A DNA stretch of 64,000 bases, from the NCBI RefSeq assembly GCF_047511655.1, contig NC_133391.1, positions 134,138,906 through 134,202,905 of the forward strand, read 5' to 3'. Numbering within the stretch: position 1 is the stretch's first letter; the number at the start of each line of letters is the position of its first letter. The notes beneath the pieces were generated by a model, which searched no databases, had not been told where the DNA came from, and worked only from the letters and a program-made list of their open reading frames with translations. This document shows, piece after piece, positions 24,495 through 37,339 of the stretch. Made by a program: the position numbers and the translations under genes. The stretch is from Castor canadensis (lineage: Eukaryota > Chordata > Mammalia > Rodentia > Castoridae).

Positions 24495-27265
24495 TTTGGA
24501 ACCAATCCCATATACATTTTTATTACCTATAGTCCTCGTGTTGTATATTAGATCTCTAAATGTATTCATCCTATCTATTCATCTACTTTATATCCTGACT
24601 TACTACTGACTGCTCACTTCTGTCCCCCACTGACCCCAAGAAACCATGGTTCTGTTTCCTCTGCATATTGAAACTCATTTTTAGACTCATGTGAGACCAT
24701 GAGTGTGTGTGCATGCATCACTTTTTAAAATTCATATATCAACGGAGACCTGTTTCATACCTTAGCTATTGCAAATTATTTTGTAATGAACATGGAATGC
24801 AGATATTTTTATGAGGTGCCTCAGTTTCATTTGTTTATATATACCAAGGAGAGGGATTGTTGGGTCATGTGGTACTAGTTTTAATATATACTTTTTTAGA
24901 AACCTTCCCACCATTTTCCACAATGGCTATACCAATCTACATTTCTACCCAACGTGCACAAAAGTTCCCCTTTTCTCTTTTTTCTTGCTAACATTTGTTA
25001 TCTTTTGACTTTTGGATAATAGCCATCCTAGTGAATGTGAGATGGGGTCTCATAGTGGTTTTGATTTGTATTTCCTTAATGTTTAATGATGTTGAACACC
25101 TTTTTCACATGTCTGTTGGCTGTTACTATGTCTTTAGAGAAATGTGTATTCAAGTCTTTGGCGATGCCCATTTTTAAAAATTGGGTGGTGTTCTCACTAC
25201 TAAGTAGTATTAGTTCTTCATAAATTTTGGATATTAACCTCTTATCAGCTATATGACTTGCAAGTATTTTTTTCCTAGTCCATAGGCTGCTCTTTCATCT
25301 TGTTGATTGTATCCTTTGCTGTGCAGAAGCTTTTGAATTGATGTAGTCCCATTTATTTTTCACTTTTGTAGCCTCAGCTTTCAGTTTGACATACAAATAT
25401 ATTGCCAAAGCCCATGTCCTTATTCTTTGCTAGGAGTTTTATATTTTCTGGTCCTACATTTAGGTTTTTAAAAATCTATTTTGAGTTGATTTTTGTGTAT
25501 GCTGTAAGATACGAGTCCGATTTCATTCTTTTTTTTGTGGAAATCTAGTTTTCCCAGCACCATTTATTCTTTCCCATTGTGTCTTTTTGGTGACCCTGTC
25601 AAAATTAACTGACTACATATGTTTAAACTTATTTCTGGGCTCTCTACATTGTTACACAGTATATTTGATTTTATGACTATCACTCTTTTCTGAATACTAC
25701 AGCTTTGTAATATAAGTTTCAATCAAGAAATACAATGCCTCCAACTTAGATTTTTTGTACTCAGAACCGTTTTTTCATTTGCTTCTTTTTTAATTCTGGG
25801 TTCACACAAATCTTAGGATTGGCTTTTCTGTTTCTGGGCAGAATGCTATAGAATGTGTTGAAACCATACATTGTTTTGCATAGTATGGACATTTAAATAA
25901 TATTAATTCTTCTGACTCAATGAGCATAGGCTATTTTTTAATTTGTCTTTTTCAATTTCTTTCATCCATGTCTTATAGTTTTCAGTGTACAGATATTTCA
26001 CCTCCTTGGTTAAACTTACTCCTAGATACTGAATTATTTTTTTCTGCTATAGTAAACAGATTGCTTTCATGTGATTTCTTTTTGTTATGCCATTATTTAT
26101 GTGTAAAATGATTTCCTACTCAGCAACTTGCTGAATTTATTAGCTATAACATTAAAAAAAATCTTTGGCAGTTTTTACATATAGTGTCAATTGAAAAGAG
26201 ATAATTTTACTTCTTTCAATTTGGATGACCTATTTTTCTTGTCTAATTGTTCTTGCTAGCACTTACAGTATTGTGTTGAATGGAAGTGGCAAAAGTGGGT
26301 ATCCCTGCCTTGTAATTGGATCTTAGAGGAAAAGCTGTGGATTGTCATAAGTAGCCTTTATGTTGAGGATCTTTATATACCTACTGCAAATTTTTATTAA
26401 GAAAGGATGTCAGAACTTTGTTGAGTGCCTTTTCTGCACCAACTGAGATGACCATGTGGCTTTTATCTGTTATTCCAATGAGAGGTGCCATACCAAATAA
26501 TCTATGTACCAGCATTGTATGCCAGGGATGTACCCCCTTGGTCACAATATATACTCTTTTGGATGCCTTGTTGGACTCAGCATGCTATTATTTTATTGAA
26601 GATTTTTGTATCCATGTTCATCAGAGAAAATGGCATTTGTTTTCTTTTCTTGGGATGTTTTTGTCCAGATTAGGTGATGCTGGTCTTAATATGTTTGGAA
26701 GTAGTCCCTCTGGCTGTATTTTTTGCAAGTGTTTAAAAAGAACTGATGTTAAGTCTTGTCTGAATGTCTGGGGGAATTCAGCTGTGAAGTTATCTGGTCC
26801 TGGGCTCTCTGCTGGAAGGTTTTTGATTACTTCTTCAATCTCTTTATTTGACATTAGCTGTATTGAGTCTTTTTCTTTCTTCCGGACTCAATTCTGGTCG
26901 GTTGTAATTTTCTAGGAATTTATCCATTTCCTCTATGTTGTCCAATCTGTTGGCAAACATCTACTCATAACAATCTCATGATCCTTTTTATTTCTGAGTT
27001 GTCTGCTGTAATTTCTTTAGTTACATATTTTTTTATTTTATGAGTCCACTTTTATTCTTAGACTAGCTAAGGGTTTGACTTTAAAAAAAAAAATCTTAGT
27101 TTTATTAATCCTTCCTGTGTTTTTTCTGTTTTCTACTTATTCTGTCTGATTTTTATTCCCTTTCTTTTGCTAACCCTGGGTGTAGTTCTTTTTCTAGGTC
27201 ATTGAAACATCATGTTAGACTCTTTACTTGGAATCTTTCTTCTTTTTTTTAATGTATACTAAGCC
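24495..27265 (-). mobile_element. Ancient L1 (3' UTR to reverse transcriptase), minus strand
   Basis: Reversed L1 in order: 3' UTR at about 24.5-24.75 kb, ORF2 C-terminal part (TTTGCTGTGCAGAAGCTTTT near 25.3 kb), then the reverse-transcriptase region to about 27.2 kb. A minus-strand frame at 26621-26854 reads SPGPDNFTAEF, a recognisable L1 ORF2 motif at the start of the RT core. Stops elsewhere show it is dead. Confidence 0.93.
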
Positions 27266-27955
27266 TACCTTATTCACAAATCTATTAAAAATAAAAAATT
27301 AGAAGAAATTTTAAAAACAAATATTTAAAATTCCTGTATGTATGACAGCCAACATATTATAAAATTCATTTGTACAGTAATACATTCAAGCAGTGTATTA
27401 GAAGTTAAAACCAATGTGAAAGACCTACCCCTTTCCCACAACCAGTAATAGCCATTAAAATCACTTATATTTCTCTCCTGAAACATTCTGAGTATATGTA
27501 TTGAAGATGCCCACCTCATTCCCACATATGCCATCTATTATTGGATTTTTTCACTTAGTAGAATACAATACAATGAACACCATTCCGAAAAGCCCATACA
27601 GATAGATCTTATTTTTAAGCAATACAATATTACATTTAAATTGTTTCAACTCATTAGCTTTAGAAATAATTCTGCAATAAATATTTTTATATTTATCTCT
27701 GTGTATGCTTCTAGGCTTCTGCCTAGAAGTTTTAGAATTAAACAAAATCTGCATTTAACAAAAGGATCATCAATGTGCTCTCCAAAACAAAATTGCATAG
27801 ATTTATACTCTGATACATTTTCTTGTTGAGTTAATGTTTTATAAAATGCAATTGTGAAAAAAAAAAAAGGCTAACTTTTGAAACATTAAAGAACAATATT
27901 AACAAGGCAAAGACATTATCTGCATTAATGAACCCTACCTCTTTGTAACTACAAT
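27266..27955. other. AT-rich intergenic sequence
   Basis: A small imperfect hairpin (CTTCTAGGC / GCCTAGAAG) lies at about 27711-27730. No gene supported. Confidence 0.4.
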
Positions 27956-27959
27956 AATC

Positions 27960-28170
27960 AAGTCTGGGCTTTGAAGAAAGACAAACATGGGTGTCGTGCC
28001 CACCTTTGGCAGTTAGGACCTTTGTGATCTGAAGCACATTATTTAATTTTTTTAACCTGATTGTCCTTTCTTCACAAAATAAGGGAAATACCAGTGTCTA
28101 CTTGGTAGAGTTGTCATGAGGGCTGGTATACAAAGCGTTTATTGATGACCCTAATAGGAGCATGTGCTTG
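27960..28170 (+). repeat. MIR SINE remnant
   Basis: TTAACCTGATTGTCCTTTC and GGTAGAGTTGTCATGAGGG follow MIR order, upstream part eroded. Confidence 0.7.
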
Positions 28171-28319
28171 ACTGCTAAACATTTAGGTCACAGAGTTTAA
28201 CTAACAAAACATATATTTACTTATATTTTCACAATACCATAGTGAACACTAAAAATCCTCAACGATGAACTGATTTTTGTCTGAGTCTTTTAATTCCTAA
28301 GAATAAAAAATCTTCACTG

Positions 28320-28445
28320 GGCCTGCTGTGGTGATTCAAGCCTGTAATCCCAGCTCGTGGGAAGCTGAGGTAGGAGGATCAAGACTTTGAGGACAGACTA
28401 GGTTACCAAGTGAGTTCAGGATCAGCTCAAAAAACAAAATAAAAC
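28320..28445 (+). repeat. B1/Alu-like SINE with perfect TSD
   Basis: Body contains CAAGCCTGTAATCCCAGCTC and GAGGTAGGAGGATCAAGAC with an AAAACAAAA tail. It is flanked by perfect 13-nt direct repeats AAAATCTTCACTG at 28307-28319 and 28446-28458. It lies about 300 bases past the NDUFS4 polyadenylation signals. Confidence 0.93.
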
Positions 28446-28761
28446 AAAATCTTCACTGAAACAAAACTCCTCATAATCATAAAGTATTGATGGGCAGAAA
28501 TTAGAATGGAACATAATTCATTAAGTTTCACAGAAGCTTAGAAAATATAAAGTTTCTAATTAAAGAAGAGAAGCATAAAACATCAAGGTTGCAGCTGGTC
28601 TCAGGCATTCTCTTTAATAGATTCTAAGTAACAAGATTTCCTAGAGGTATGATCACCTCAAATCTCCTCTATATATAGGAAATTGTAACAGATTTAACTT
28701 GAGACATCAAAAAACATTTAAAATAGAAACTGTAAAACGTATCTGTGGTTTAAAGGTCAGA

Positions 28762-28767
28762 TTTATT
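28762..28767 (-). promoter_or_regulatory. NDUFS4: Distal polyadenylation signal AATAAA of NDUFS4
   Basis: A second AATAAA on the minus strand about 90 bases after the stop. It may be used in place of, or together with, the proximal signal. Confidence 0.55.
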
Positions 28768-28818
28768 AGAAGATTAAGAGATGTATTATGCACGGACTAT
28801 AAATACTGCACAGCTGAC

Positions 28819-28824
28819 TTTATT
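28819..28824 (-). promoter_or_regulatory. NDUFS4: Proximal polyadenylation signal AATAAA of NDUFS4
   Basis: A canonical AATAAA on the minus strand about 35 bases after the stop codon, followed by a G/T-containing stretch. This is the likely major signal for a compact mRNA. Confidence 0.7.
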
Positions 28825-28858
28825 CACAGTCAAGCACAGAGATATAGACAGTGCCAAC

Positions 28859-29077
<219 letters not shown>

Positions 29078-29399
29078 TTAGTGCTCATTTATCATCAAGA
29101 ATAAATGTCAACACGTGAAATATAAATACTTACTTAGTAATTTGCTCCCTTATAATCCCATGTGGCAAGAGAGTCCAAACACTGCCTGAAGATGATTTAT
29201 CGTATCTCAGATTAAGGATGTAACTACAACTTAATTTCTCCTTGCTCAATTATTGATCATCTATTATTTAAAATTTAGATTTCTCTATGTGGTTTAACAT
29301 GTGACTTCTTTAATAACTGAGATGAGGAACATTAAACAATGTAACATATCTTACTATCCTTCTAAAATCAGTGTCTTTACAATGGCTTGAAAGTAATCC

Positions 29400-29510
29400 G
29401 AAATCACTGGACCATGAGACCTGGGTTCAGCCTCTTACTGGCTGAGCTCAAAAGATTTTTAACATTTGTTTCAATGGCTATCTGATTATCAGAATCAAAG
29501 GAATACTTAT
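29400..29510 (+). repeat. Probable MIR remnant
   Basis: GACCTGGGTTCAGCCTCTTACTG-like order of a MIR tRNA-related part. Weak. Confidence 0.45.
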
Positions 29511-29529
29511 TAACACTGCAAATTTTTAG

Positions 29530-29630
29530 GCCTGACCAAAGGCCCACTGGATCAGAATCTCTGGTGGGGACCTGAGAAGCTGCACTTGAACTCTCAACTT
29601 CAGGAGGCTTTTATGCATAGAAAATTGAAA
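29530..29630 (+). repeat. MER5-type hAT MITE fragment
   Basis: CCACTGGATCAGAATCTCTG and TGGGGACCTGAGAAGCTGCA resemble the MER5A/B core. Confidence 0.7.
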
Positions 29631-29639
29631 GTCACGATC

Positions 29640-31220
29640 AAAACTGTTTATTCTTTTATGACAGTTTATATCTTCTCTCTAAAGCCTTTTCAGTTTTTAC
29701 AATTCTGAAAACTGGATTTACTTATGTCTATACCTTCTGGTTTAAGTCCTGTTCTTCAGTTCTCCTAAGAAAAGCACAACAACAAATCAACACCCTTCTC
29801 CTTGAAAATATAATTAAGATACCCTTTCTTCCTTAGAAACCCCTGTAACTGTTACTTTTTTTAAAAAAATTTTTCTGTAAGACCGTTTTCCTATCCATGT
29901 AATTTATCATTTTTCTCTCTCAGGACTTTCTTCAAATAACTGATCTTGAAACATCTGATTCATGGTAATCAAGTATAGAACGTCCAAACTAAATATTATA
30001 CAGCCAAAATAAATGAGCTTTTAATCTTATTCTTCTAAAGACTTCTAGTGCCTTTTTTCTGAGTATAGAACTTGCTGCCATAAAACTATGTCTCAATAGT
30101 CCCTTACCTAGAATTCAATTTTGCCACAAAAGTAAAATCTATTAAATTCAAGTCTTCAATGTATAATACTGTGATTATTCAAGAAAAGGAAAATAGTAAC
30201 ATTTAGCACAATACTTCAAATGAATCTTGCAAACTACTTCATCCATAAGAGGACATTATATTCCCACTGCTAGAACTGCATTTGTCCACAAAGAAAGTTA
30301 GTTAGTTCAATAACTATAAGGAAATGGGGTAGCAGGAAGGCAAATTAAACATCACATATAATAAGATTCAATTCACATGCTTAACATAACCTTACTTTCA
30401 GAGAACAAAGAATGTTCTGAGTACTTTCCTAGTCAAAGAAAAATGATAGAGCTATAGTTTGAGAGAATAAAGTACATTAACAAGCAGTTGTTTCCATTTC
30501 AAAAAATTTACTGAAGGGCATTAGAATATTACATGTTCCACAAGATTGTCATGAAGATGAGACAAATTTATTTCAAATGCTTACAAAACACTGGATAATT
30601 ATTGAGTTCTATGAGAAATATACTTTAAAAAAAACCTTTATATAAATTAATGTTCCCTTTATGTAGGAGAGTAAAGCAAAGGTTAGAGAGGTTATCTAGC
30701 ATCAGGTCATTCAATCAGGAAGAGGCATAATCAGAATTCAGACAGATTCTTGAGCTTGTATGTCAAATATATTTTTCTGTAAGTCTCTTGTAGTTTATAG
30801 CAAGCACTTGATAAACATTGACCTATTATTCTCCTTAAAATTTGATTTGTAACTTCCTAGCAACATAGCTTCTATATGAAGTATAGATGTAAATAAAATT
30901 TCCATTATATTTGAATTTGTGATGTATGGGGTATTAACTATAGCTATAATTTAACCTAGTTATTAACTATGGATAGGGGTTTTGGTAGATAAATTAATGA
31001 GTGAATTGAACATGATAACTTTAATAAACGTCTCAAGCACTTTCCACATTAACTGGGCAAATGTTGATAATTATAAAAAATATACAATTCAATAGAACAA
31101 GTGCAACAGGTAATATTTACTGAACTTTTGGTAGTTATTTAATTACTGATTGCCTATTCTGTTTGAAGGGTTATTTTTAGACACTAGAAGCTAATGAATA
31201 AAGCTAAAAAAATCCTAAAT
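29640..31220. other. Intronic sequence, mostly unassigned
   Basis: AT-rich. A weak reversed MIR (AGAGAGGTTATCTAGCATCA) is likely at about 30660-30760. No other feature seen. Confidence 0.4.
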
Positions 31221-31224
31221 GTCA

Positions 31225-31480
31225 AAGTAAGTAGGTAAGAGAAATTAATACGTAAATGCACAGTATACTAGGTGCTAATATAGTAATACCTAAGTTAAAA
31301 TACGTATTATATACTAATGAGTACTAAGGAGAAAATATTTTAAACAAGGTAGACAGGAAAGCCCTCCTTCCCTGAGGAGGTAACATTTAAGTAAAGACCT
31401 GAAGGAGGCACGAAAATACACCTAGGCAAAGAGAAGGGCAGCTACAAAGCCTGGAGAAAAGACCCAACCTGGTGTGCTAT
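31225..31480. repeat. Probable L2 or related ancient repeat fragment
   Basis: CCCTGAGGAGGTAACATTTA and GTAAAGACCTGAAGGAGGC are typical of this widespread old mammalian repeat. Orientation not assigned. Confidence 0.55.
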
Positions 31481-31489
31481 GTTCTATAT

Positions 31490-32935
31490 GTTTTCAGGCT
31501 GTCTTAAGTATTTTAAAGAGGTTTTTTTTTTCCCAGTTTATAGTTTGCTTGGCTTATGATAAAATTATAAAATTTATACACATATGGCTAATTAGTTTTA
31601 AGTAAAAATAAATCATTTAGAAAATAAACAAGCCCTCCTGTCACAGGGTTAATAAGTGCCAAAGCCAAGATTTTAAACTCCGGTTGACTTTAAAGCTATG
31701 TGCCTAATCACCTCAAAAATGAAACTGAATTTCCTTAAACATATCTTGTAATTGCAATTTTTATTTCACCTATTTCCTTTTGATCTATGTGACCATGTAA
31801 TTTTTTCCTTTTATTGTAAAAAATATTTTGAAAAGATTTTTAAGAATCACTGGAAAACAAATCTAAGTCCCTCTAATGGCACCTCCTCACCCCAATTATG
31901 GAGGAAAGGGTTTCTAATGTAGGTTCTATGTCTGGTTGTAGTCATTGTTAACTTTTCTTGCCAAATGATGGGTGATAGAACCTATATTTTCTCTCTCTCC
32001 CCCACTGCCTCCCAAATACAGGCTGTCTACTTCAATAAAAATATCATGAGAGCAGATGCAAAGAAATAAAAAAGCGCTTGGAAATATTGGGAGCTGAAAC
32101 ACACATCTGAAGAAGAATTCTTTTGCTATGTAAGAACCCAGATATAGCTCTAGTATCTGTTCCAGTCACAAAGGTTCAAAATGCTGTCAGGGTCAACTTG
32201 AGTTTTAACAAGTAAAGAAACAAGTGTGAGCCAGATTATAATCATTATTGATGGTGATAAAAACAATAAATGTGAGTACCATGACAGAGACAGGAATATA
32301 GACAGGGTGTTTTTCACCCTGTGAAAACCAAAAATAGACATGGGAAGAAATCTGCATTTGCTAATATTATCTCTGAATTATTACTTTACCATAACCATTC
32401 ATGATAATTAGGATGCATAGGCAAAAATGTTTTCTCCCCTTATTTTTTTTGTGAAAAACAACTTACTGGTTAAGTAAAAGCAAAGAAGGGTTATGAGGAA
32501 GTCTGATGACAATGCACAATAGAGACTGAAATGAAAGTAAAACTGTAACTCTCTCTTTGGATATTCTATTTCTATTATGTAAAGTTGTTGCTCCTTTTGG
32601 GGCACTGTTAAAAATCTGATCACATTTTCAAGCATTCTACTCCAAAGTGTTATACCTTACAGTGTGTAGAAAACACATTTACTGGTCTTACCACACATGA
32701 CTGTAAAGGTTACTAGAGCTAGCAGTGAATGTTAGCTAAAAGAACAAAATGACTTGAATAAGAACACCTGAAAAGACATTAAACACATACTTAATGGGTA
32801 AATTACACGAATTATCTTTTTTACTTCTCATTTGAAATTTGTACCTAAAAAGGAAGAATATAATTTTGTAAGAAATAGAATACAGAAATTTAGGAATGGA
32901 ATCTCACTTATAAAATACCTGAATTTCTGAATTCT
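31490..32935. other. Intronic sequence without recognised gene
   Basis: A reversed MIR scrap may lie at 31640-31710. Otherwise AT-rich. Confidence 0.4.
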
Positions 32936-32940
32936 TTTTA

Positions 32941-33050
32941 GGGACTGATGGAGTGGCTCAAGTGGCAGAATGCCTATCTAGCAAGCATAAGGCCCTGAGT
33001 TCAACCCCTAATACCCCCACTCCTGGGTCCTTTAAAAAAAAAAAAAAAAA
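32941..33050 (+). repeat. ID-like SINE
   Basis: GGAGTGGCTCAAGTGGCAGA, GCCCTGAGTTCAACCCCTAA and poly-A tail. Confidence 0.92.
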
Positions 33051-33640
33051 GGATATCTTTTTCAGCTCTAAGTTTTTTTGTTTTAAAGAAATAACTCAAA
33101 CTTGTGTTTTAGAATGAGATCATGGGAGTGAAAATACTTGCTCTTTCTAAAGAATGCTTATATAAAATGAAGGTGTAGTCTACAACAATGGTACCATATG
33201 CTGTCTTAGTAGGACACTCAAAACCAGCCCTTACTCTTCCCAGCTGTGCAACAGAAGATCAAAGCAACTGAGTCTAAGGCAGCTGCCCCAGGGATGGAGT
33301 AAAACTCCCAGGACTGCCGTCACTTCCCACTGAGGAGAGTAGCCATATGGCATGAATTAGCCACAAATCCAACTACCAGCACCTAAATGATGAGAAACTG
33401 ACTCTCTTTGCTGTATCACACATTGGAATGCTTTCACAAAACATATTTTAAACTTTAAGTTCTTGTATAAAAGAAGTATACCTGGTAAATTATTTTAGTA
33501 AACTTAAAACATCTTTAACATCAATGACCTTTTTCTAAGAATTATGCCAATTTATTTTGTATATCTCTATATTGTGGCTGGGATATTCTATTTCCTATAA
33601 TGTGACTGTTTGGTGCAATCTTCTCAAACACCAAAAAAAC
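33051..33640. other. Intronic sequence, GC-richer at 33220-33350
   Basis: The stretch at about 33220-33350 is less AT-rich than its surroundings. No gene recognised. Confidence 0.35.
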
Positions 33641-33649
33641 CCAAAAATA

Positions 33650-34060
33650 AACAAAACTAGATCGACTTCTTATATGACACAGAAAAAGAAGATCTACTCA
33701 CTTTTATTTACAGAACCATTTCATTTTTTCATGTATGGTTCAGTAATGCAGAAACACAGAGGAACATTCTTAAGTTGTTTTGTGGTTTGTGAAATGTTTT
33801 TTGATTCCGGTCCTGAGAAAGATCGTTCTCCTTTAGTAACGGAATCACAAATGCTGGTATTAGTTTGGAAGGGAGCAGCCTAATAATCTGTGCCAGAGCA
33901 ACAAGCACCATGTAATGTGGCACAAACCGACATAAATGGAAGTCACCGCTAACCAGCACAGGCTATCAGAACAGCAAAGTTCTGAAGGTACTCTGGCACT
34001 TGGAAGGTTTCAAGATTCCTCTTCAGGTTATGTACTGACATTATACTTGGCAGAAAGCAA
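33650..34060 (-). other. Repeat-poor block, possible decayed exon or pseudogene
   Basis: This block is less AT-rich than its surroundings and does not resemble the L1, LTR or SINE sequences around it. Overlapping open frames occur on both strands (plus 33557-33883; minus 33729-33959). Read on the minus strand it ends with AATAAAAGTGAG at about 33695-33706, like a 3' UTR tail. I cannot name a parent gene. It may be a processed pseudogene 3' end, a noncoding exon or conserved intronic DNA. Confidence 0.25.
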
Positions 34061-34274
34061 AGCATAATCCTAATATATAATTTAAAGAGAAGGAAAGGAA
34101 AAATAGTTTTTCAGGTATTTCATACTAAAAGTCCCTGTACTTTGAAATTACTAAGTATCTAAGTTCTTCTTTTAGAAAATATCATGGAAGACATGTAATA
34201 AGGTTTTGGAAACACTGAAAAAACAATTCTTTCTGTGAAAATTATATTTGATTTCAATAAGCAAATAAGGTGAG

Positions 34275-34357
34275 TGGATGGTAAGGGAGGGGGTGGGGGC
34301 AGGGGGGAGAAATGACCCAAGCCTTGTATGCACATATGAATAATAAAATAAAAAAAA
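34275..34357 (+). mobile_element. 83-bp L1 3' tail with perfect 12-nt TSD
   Basis: A severely 5'-truncated retroposon: a G-rich segment, GTATGCACATATGAATAATA, then an A-rich tail. Direct repeats AAATAAGGTGAG at 34263-34274 and 34358-34369 flank it exactly. It resembles the purine-rich 3' end of a local L1 family. Confidence 0.85.
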
Positions 34358-34369
34358 AAATAAGGTGAG

Positions 34370-35420
34370 AACACAAAGCACCTGAAATATTTATTAGATT
34401 AATACTTTCCTCCTGCTATAGCTATGATGACTTTCAAAAGAAAACAGAAATAAAAACAAAATCCTTTGATGTCAATGGTCCCTTTAAATTTTATTATTTC
34501 CAAAATAGTAATTGGAACCACAGTATTTAGAATTTGCCACAAAATAAACCATATATTAACCAATTACTGTAGCTGTTTTAGTTGGAAATCAGGTGTTAGA
34601 AATTTAGAACACATTTTTCTGTAGAAAGAAACCATAAACAAATAGCTAAAAATCACTCCAAGAGATTTTGATGTAATTAGTCTGGGGTTTGGACTATGTA
34701 TAGGAATTTTTAAAACCCTATTGAACCCATAACATACAAGGAACCCCACCAAGCTACTATGTATAACTCTATCACTATGGGAAAAATTTTTTCAGAGTTC
34801 TAACAGGAGAGCTAAGAAATACCACCCCTTTCTCTCTCCTTCCTTCTCTCCATCCTTTCTCTCTCTCCCTTCTCCTACCTCCTTGGACTAGAGATTAGGA
34901 GGAAAACAGCTATGCAGAAAATCTTTGTAAATTGTAGGTACAAATAATAATCATTTGTGAATTCACTTACTCATTAAAATTTATTTGTAACCCCAAAATT
35001 AATACTCGTGATGCTTCTGTGGTCATTTATGACATGCACAGAATGGAAAAAAAAATTTGAGTTGCCCAACACACAAGTTCCTAGCTGAGGTCAAGCAAGG
35101 TAATGCTGCCTTCTGGTTTCAGCTCTCACACTGTAAACAAGAATACTTTTCAAGGTCTATTTACAGCCACATTTTTGTTTTTGTTTTTTTGCTTCTTGTT
35201 GATGGTTTCACTGTTTAAAATCCTCCCCTCACTCCCGCCCCTAGCATGGTGTAGAAGACTGTGATGTGGCAATAGGAGTATTAGGTAAGTTTTGTTCAGG
35301 TATGAGTTACAATGTTATTGGTCATGAGCTCAATATTGATATAGCAACAATATATGTTAAATAAGGTGTCTTTAAACAGAAATGCGTAAAACAAACTTAG
35401 CATTGCTCACCTTCTGAAAG
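34370..35420. other. Intronic sequence
   Basis: Unassigned except for a CT-rich tract (about 34826-34880: TTTCTCTCTCCTTCCTTCTC). Confidence 0.4.
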
Positions 35421-35429
35421 GATCTGACC

Positions 35430-35760
35430 AGAGGCTTACAGGAATCCAACCATGCATTTTTCTAAAAGTAATTATTCAGTATTTGCTAGTTTAGTGCTCC
35501 TGGTGATTTTCTAGAAAGCCAGTTTTGTCTCCATTTGTAATTTATCTCAACATTCCTTTATCCTATATAAATTTGTGTTGTCTTGACTTGTCCTTTGAAC
35601 TGGTTGTAACATCTGCCTGTCTCCTTTGTATCACATGAATGAAATAAAATCTTCAATATGCTCATTTTATATGTTAGAGTCATGATTCTGTTTTTCTGGA
35701 AATTTTCTTTTAACATTTTGGAGGTCTCCATGAGACATCCAACTTAAAGGCAAGGCAAAC
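35430..35760 (+). repeat. ERV-type LTR fragment A
   Basis: Contains TCTCCATTTGTAATTTATCT and an AATAAA at 35643-35648, then TTTTCTTTTAACA. It is clearly related to the fragment at about 40.74-41.24 kb. Family name unknown; boundaries approximate. Confidence 0.6.
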
Positions 35761-36367
35761 TTCACCAAAGGTATGGTGCATAAAGCCCACTGTATCTTTT
35801 CTTGGTCCCAAGAATCCAAAGCATCAGGAGAACTTTGCTGACTCTATTTTTCTAATTTTAATTTTGTGATTAGTTTTGGGAATTGGTTTTATAATCTGTC
35901 CATTTTGTGATCTTAGTAAACAGGTTAATAGTTTATAGAGGTCTACTCTCCATTGACTGAAAAAATACAGAGAATCTGGTTTATTAGTCTTGTCTGTTTT
36001 AAGCTCAAATCAATTAAGAATTTGGACTCCCTGAAGAGAAAACAGCTTTTTGGTATGAATCAGTTAAGTTTCACAATTCTGTGTTTATTAACTCATGCTG
36101 AAAATTTTAAATTGAAGTTAAAAACTTTCTGTAGGATGGAATGTCTATCAATATGTCTATAATTCAGAAAAGCCCTTACTTTTCTTTTTGTATGTGTAGG
36201 TAACATTTTTCTACCTCCACAGGGCATTATGAATTAAAGCATAAAAGTCTCTTCAAAGAGTTCTGTTTTGATTCGCTTATACAGAAAAGAGTAACCATAA
36301 AATTCTCAAAAAACAAGAAAATTGAATTTCTAATTTCAACATGCTAGAGTGTTTCTACAAGTATCCA

Positions 36368-36478
36368 TGGCTGCAGGTATGGTTCAAGTGGTAGAGCACC
36401 TACTTAGCAAGTGTAAAGCCCTGAGTTCAAACCCCAGTACCACTGAAATAAATGAATGAATGGATGAATAAATAAAAG
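36368..36478 (+). repeat. ID-like SINE
   Basis: GGTATGGTTCAAGTGGTAGA, GAGTTCAAACCCCAGTACCA and an AATGAATGAATGGATG-rich tail. Confidence 0.92.
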
Positions 36479-36900
36479 CATCCTTAAAGGAACTACAGCA
36501 AATTTTTTTTAAAGAATTCAAGTTCACATAATTTACCTAAGTCTTTGGCAAATGACATTAATTTAGTAATTTTGGATTAATAAAAACAGCTATGTTTTCT
36601 CTGATTTATCAGTATTAAATATAAACAGTTTTGTTCTACTTTGATATGTTCTTCCTAAGGTTTTAGGACTTTACTGATCAAATAAGCTAACATTACTTTT
36701 GTTTAGTGTTTATAATCATGAAAAATATAAACTTGTGTTTTAAGCAAATTATTCTGAAATTTTGTTTTAGCAGTAATTATGTACTATAATATTACCTTAA
36801 AAACTTAATTTCCAACACTGTTAGGTAACTTAAGTTACATGATATTACTGGATATTTATTAGATACCTAGATGATTTCTAAATATGATGGACCATTAATT
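36479..36900. other. AT-rich intronic spacer
   Basis: Nothing recognised. Confidence 0.4.
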
Positions 36901-36903
36901 ATT

Positions 36904-37330
36904 ATGGGCTTCAGTACACATTACCCCAAATATGACACCTTGGCATCTGAGGAACTAGCAGACACAGGAAGGCTGCTGCTCTTCAGACCTTGTCCTATGA
37001 AAATCATAAAAGAATTCTCTGTCCTTCCTCTAAGACACATCATAAGATCCTCATGTGTTCTATATCCAGAGAAAAGGAATGTCACAGAGGGACAAAGAGA
37101 ACAAGCTGAACAAAAAGGCTGGGCTGAGTTCACCTCGCTTATTACCATTAGATCATACTCCCTCTGTCCAACCAAACTTCTGTACAATTATGCACCACTT
37201 CATCAAATTTAGCATAAAACACACAGGTTTCCTGTTTGAGCCTTCAATTCTGAAGGTCCCATGTCACAGAAAATTTAAATTAAGTAAATCTGTGTGCTCT
37301 TTTTAATCTGTCATTAGTTATGGAGGTGTT
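36904..37330 (+). repeat. ERV-type LTR fragment B
   Basis: Opening GGGCTTCAGTACACATTACC corresponds to the opening of the LTR at 62.94 kb. The central ATTACCATTAGATCATACTC matches the fragment at about 39.2 kb. Overlapping frames here (for example 36871-37212) are not genes. Confidence 0.6.
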
Positions 37331-37339
37331 AGTCATCAA

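Larger units (their letters stand above)
28740..28858 (-). other. NDUFS4: NDUFS4 3' UTR (end approximate)
   Basis: Sequence directly after the TAG stop on the minus strand. It is short, not repeat-like, and contains two AATAAA hexamers. The true cleavage site cannot be fixed from sequence; the near signal predicts an end about 15-30 bases beyond it, the far signal an end near 28740. Confidence 0.6.

Noticed and set aside
26418..26915. 165-codon plus-strand open frame, the longest in the window
   Set aside because: It lies antisense to L1 ORF2 reverse transcriptase. The minus strand carries the recognisable L1 motif, so this frame is a shadow.
35719..35736. Possible glutamine-tRNA primer-binding site after LTR fragment A
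   Set aside because: Only about 13 of 18 positions fit, and similarity to fragment D appears to continue past it, so it is not reliable evidence of a provirus.
36871..37306. Overlapping frames of 83-113 codons on both strands
   Set aside because: They coincide with LTR-like fragment B and show no viral or cellular protein similarity.
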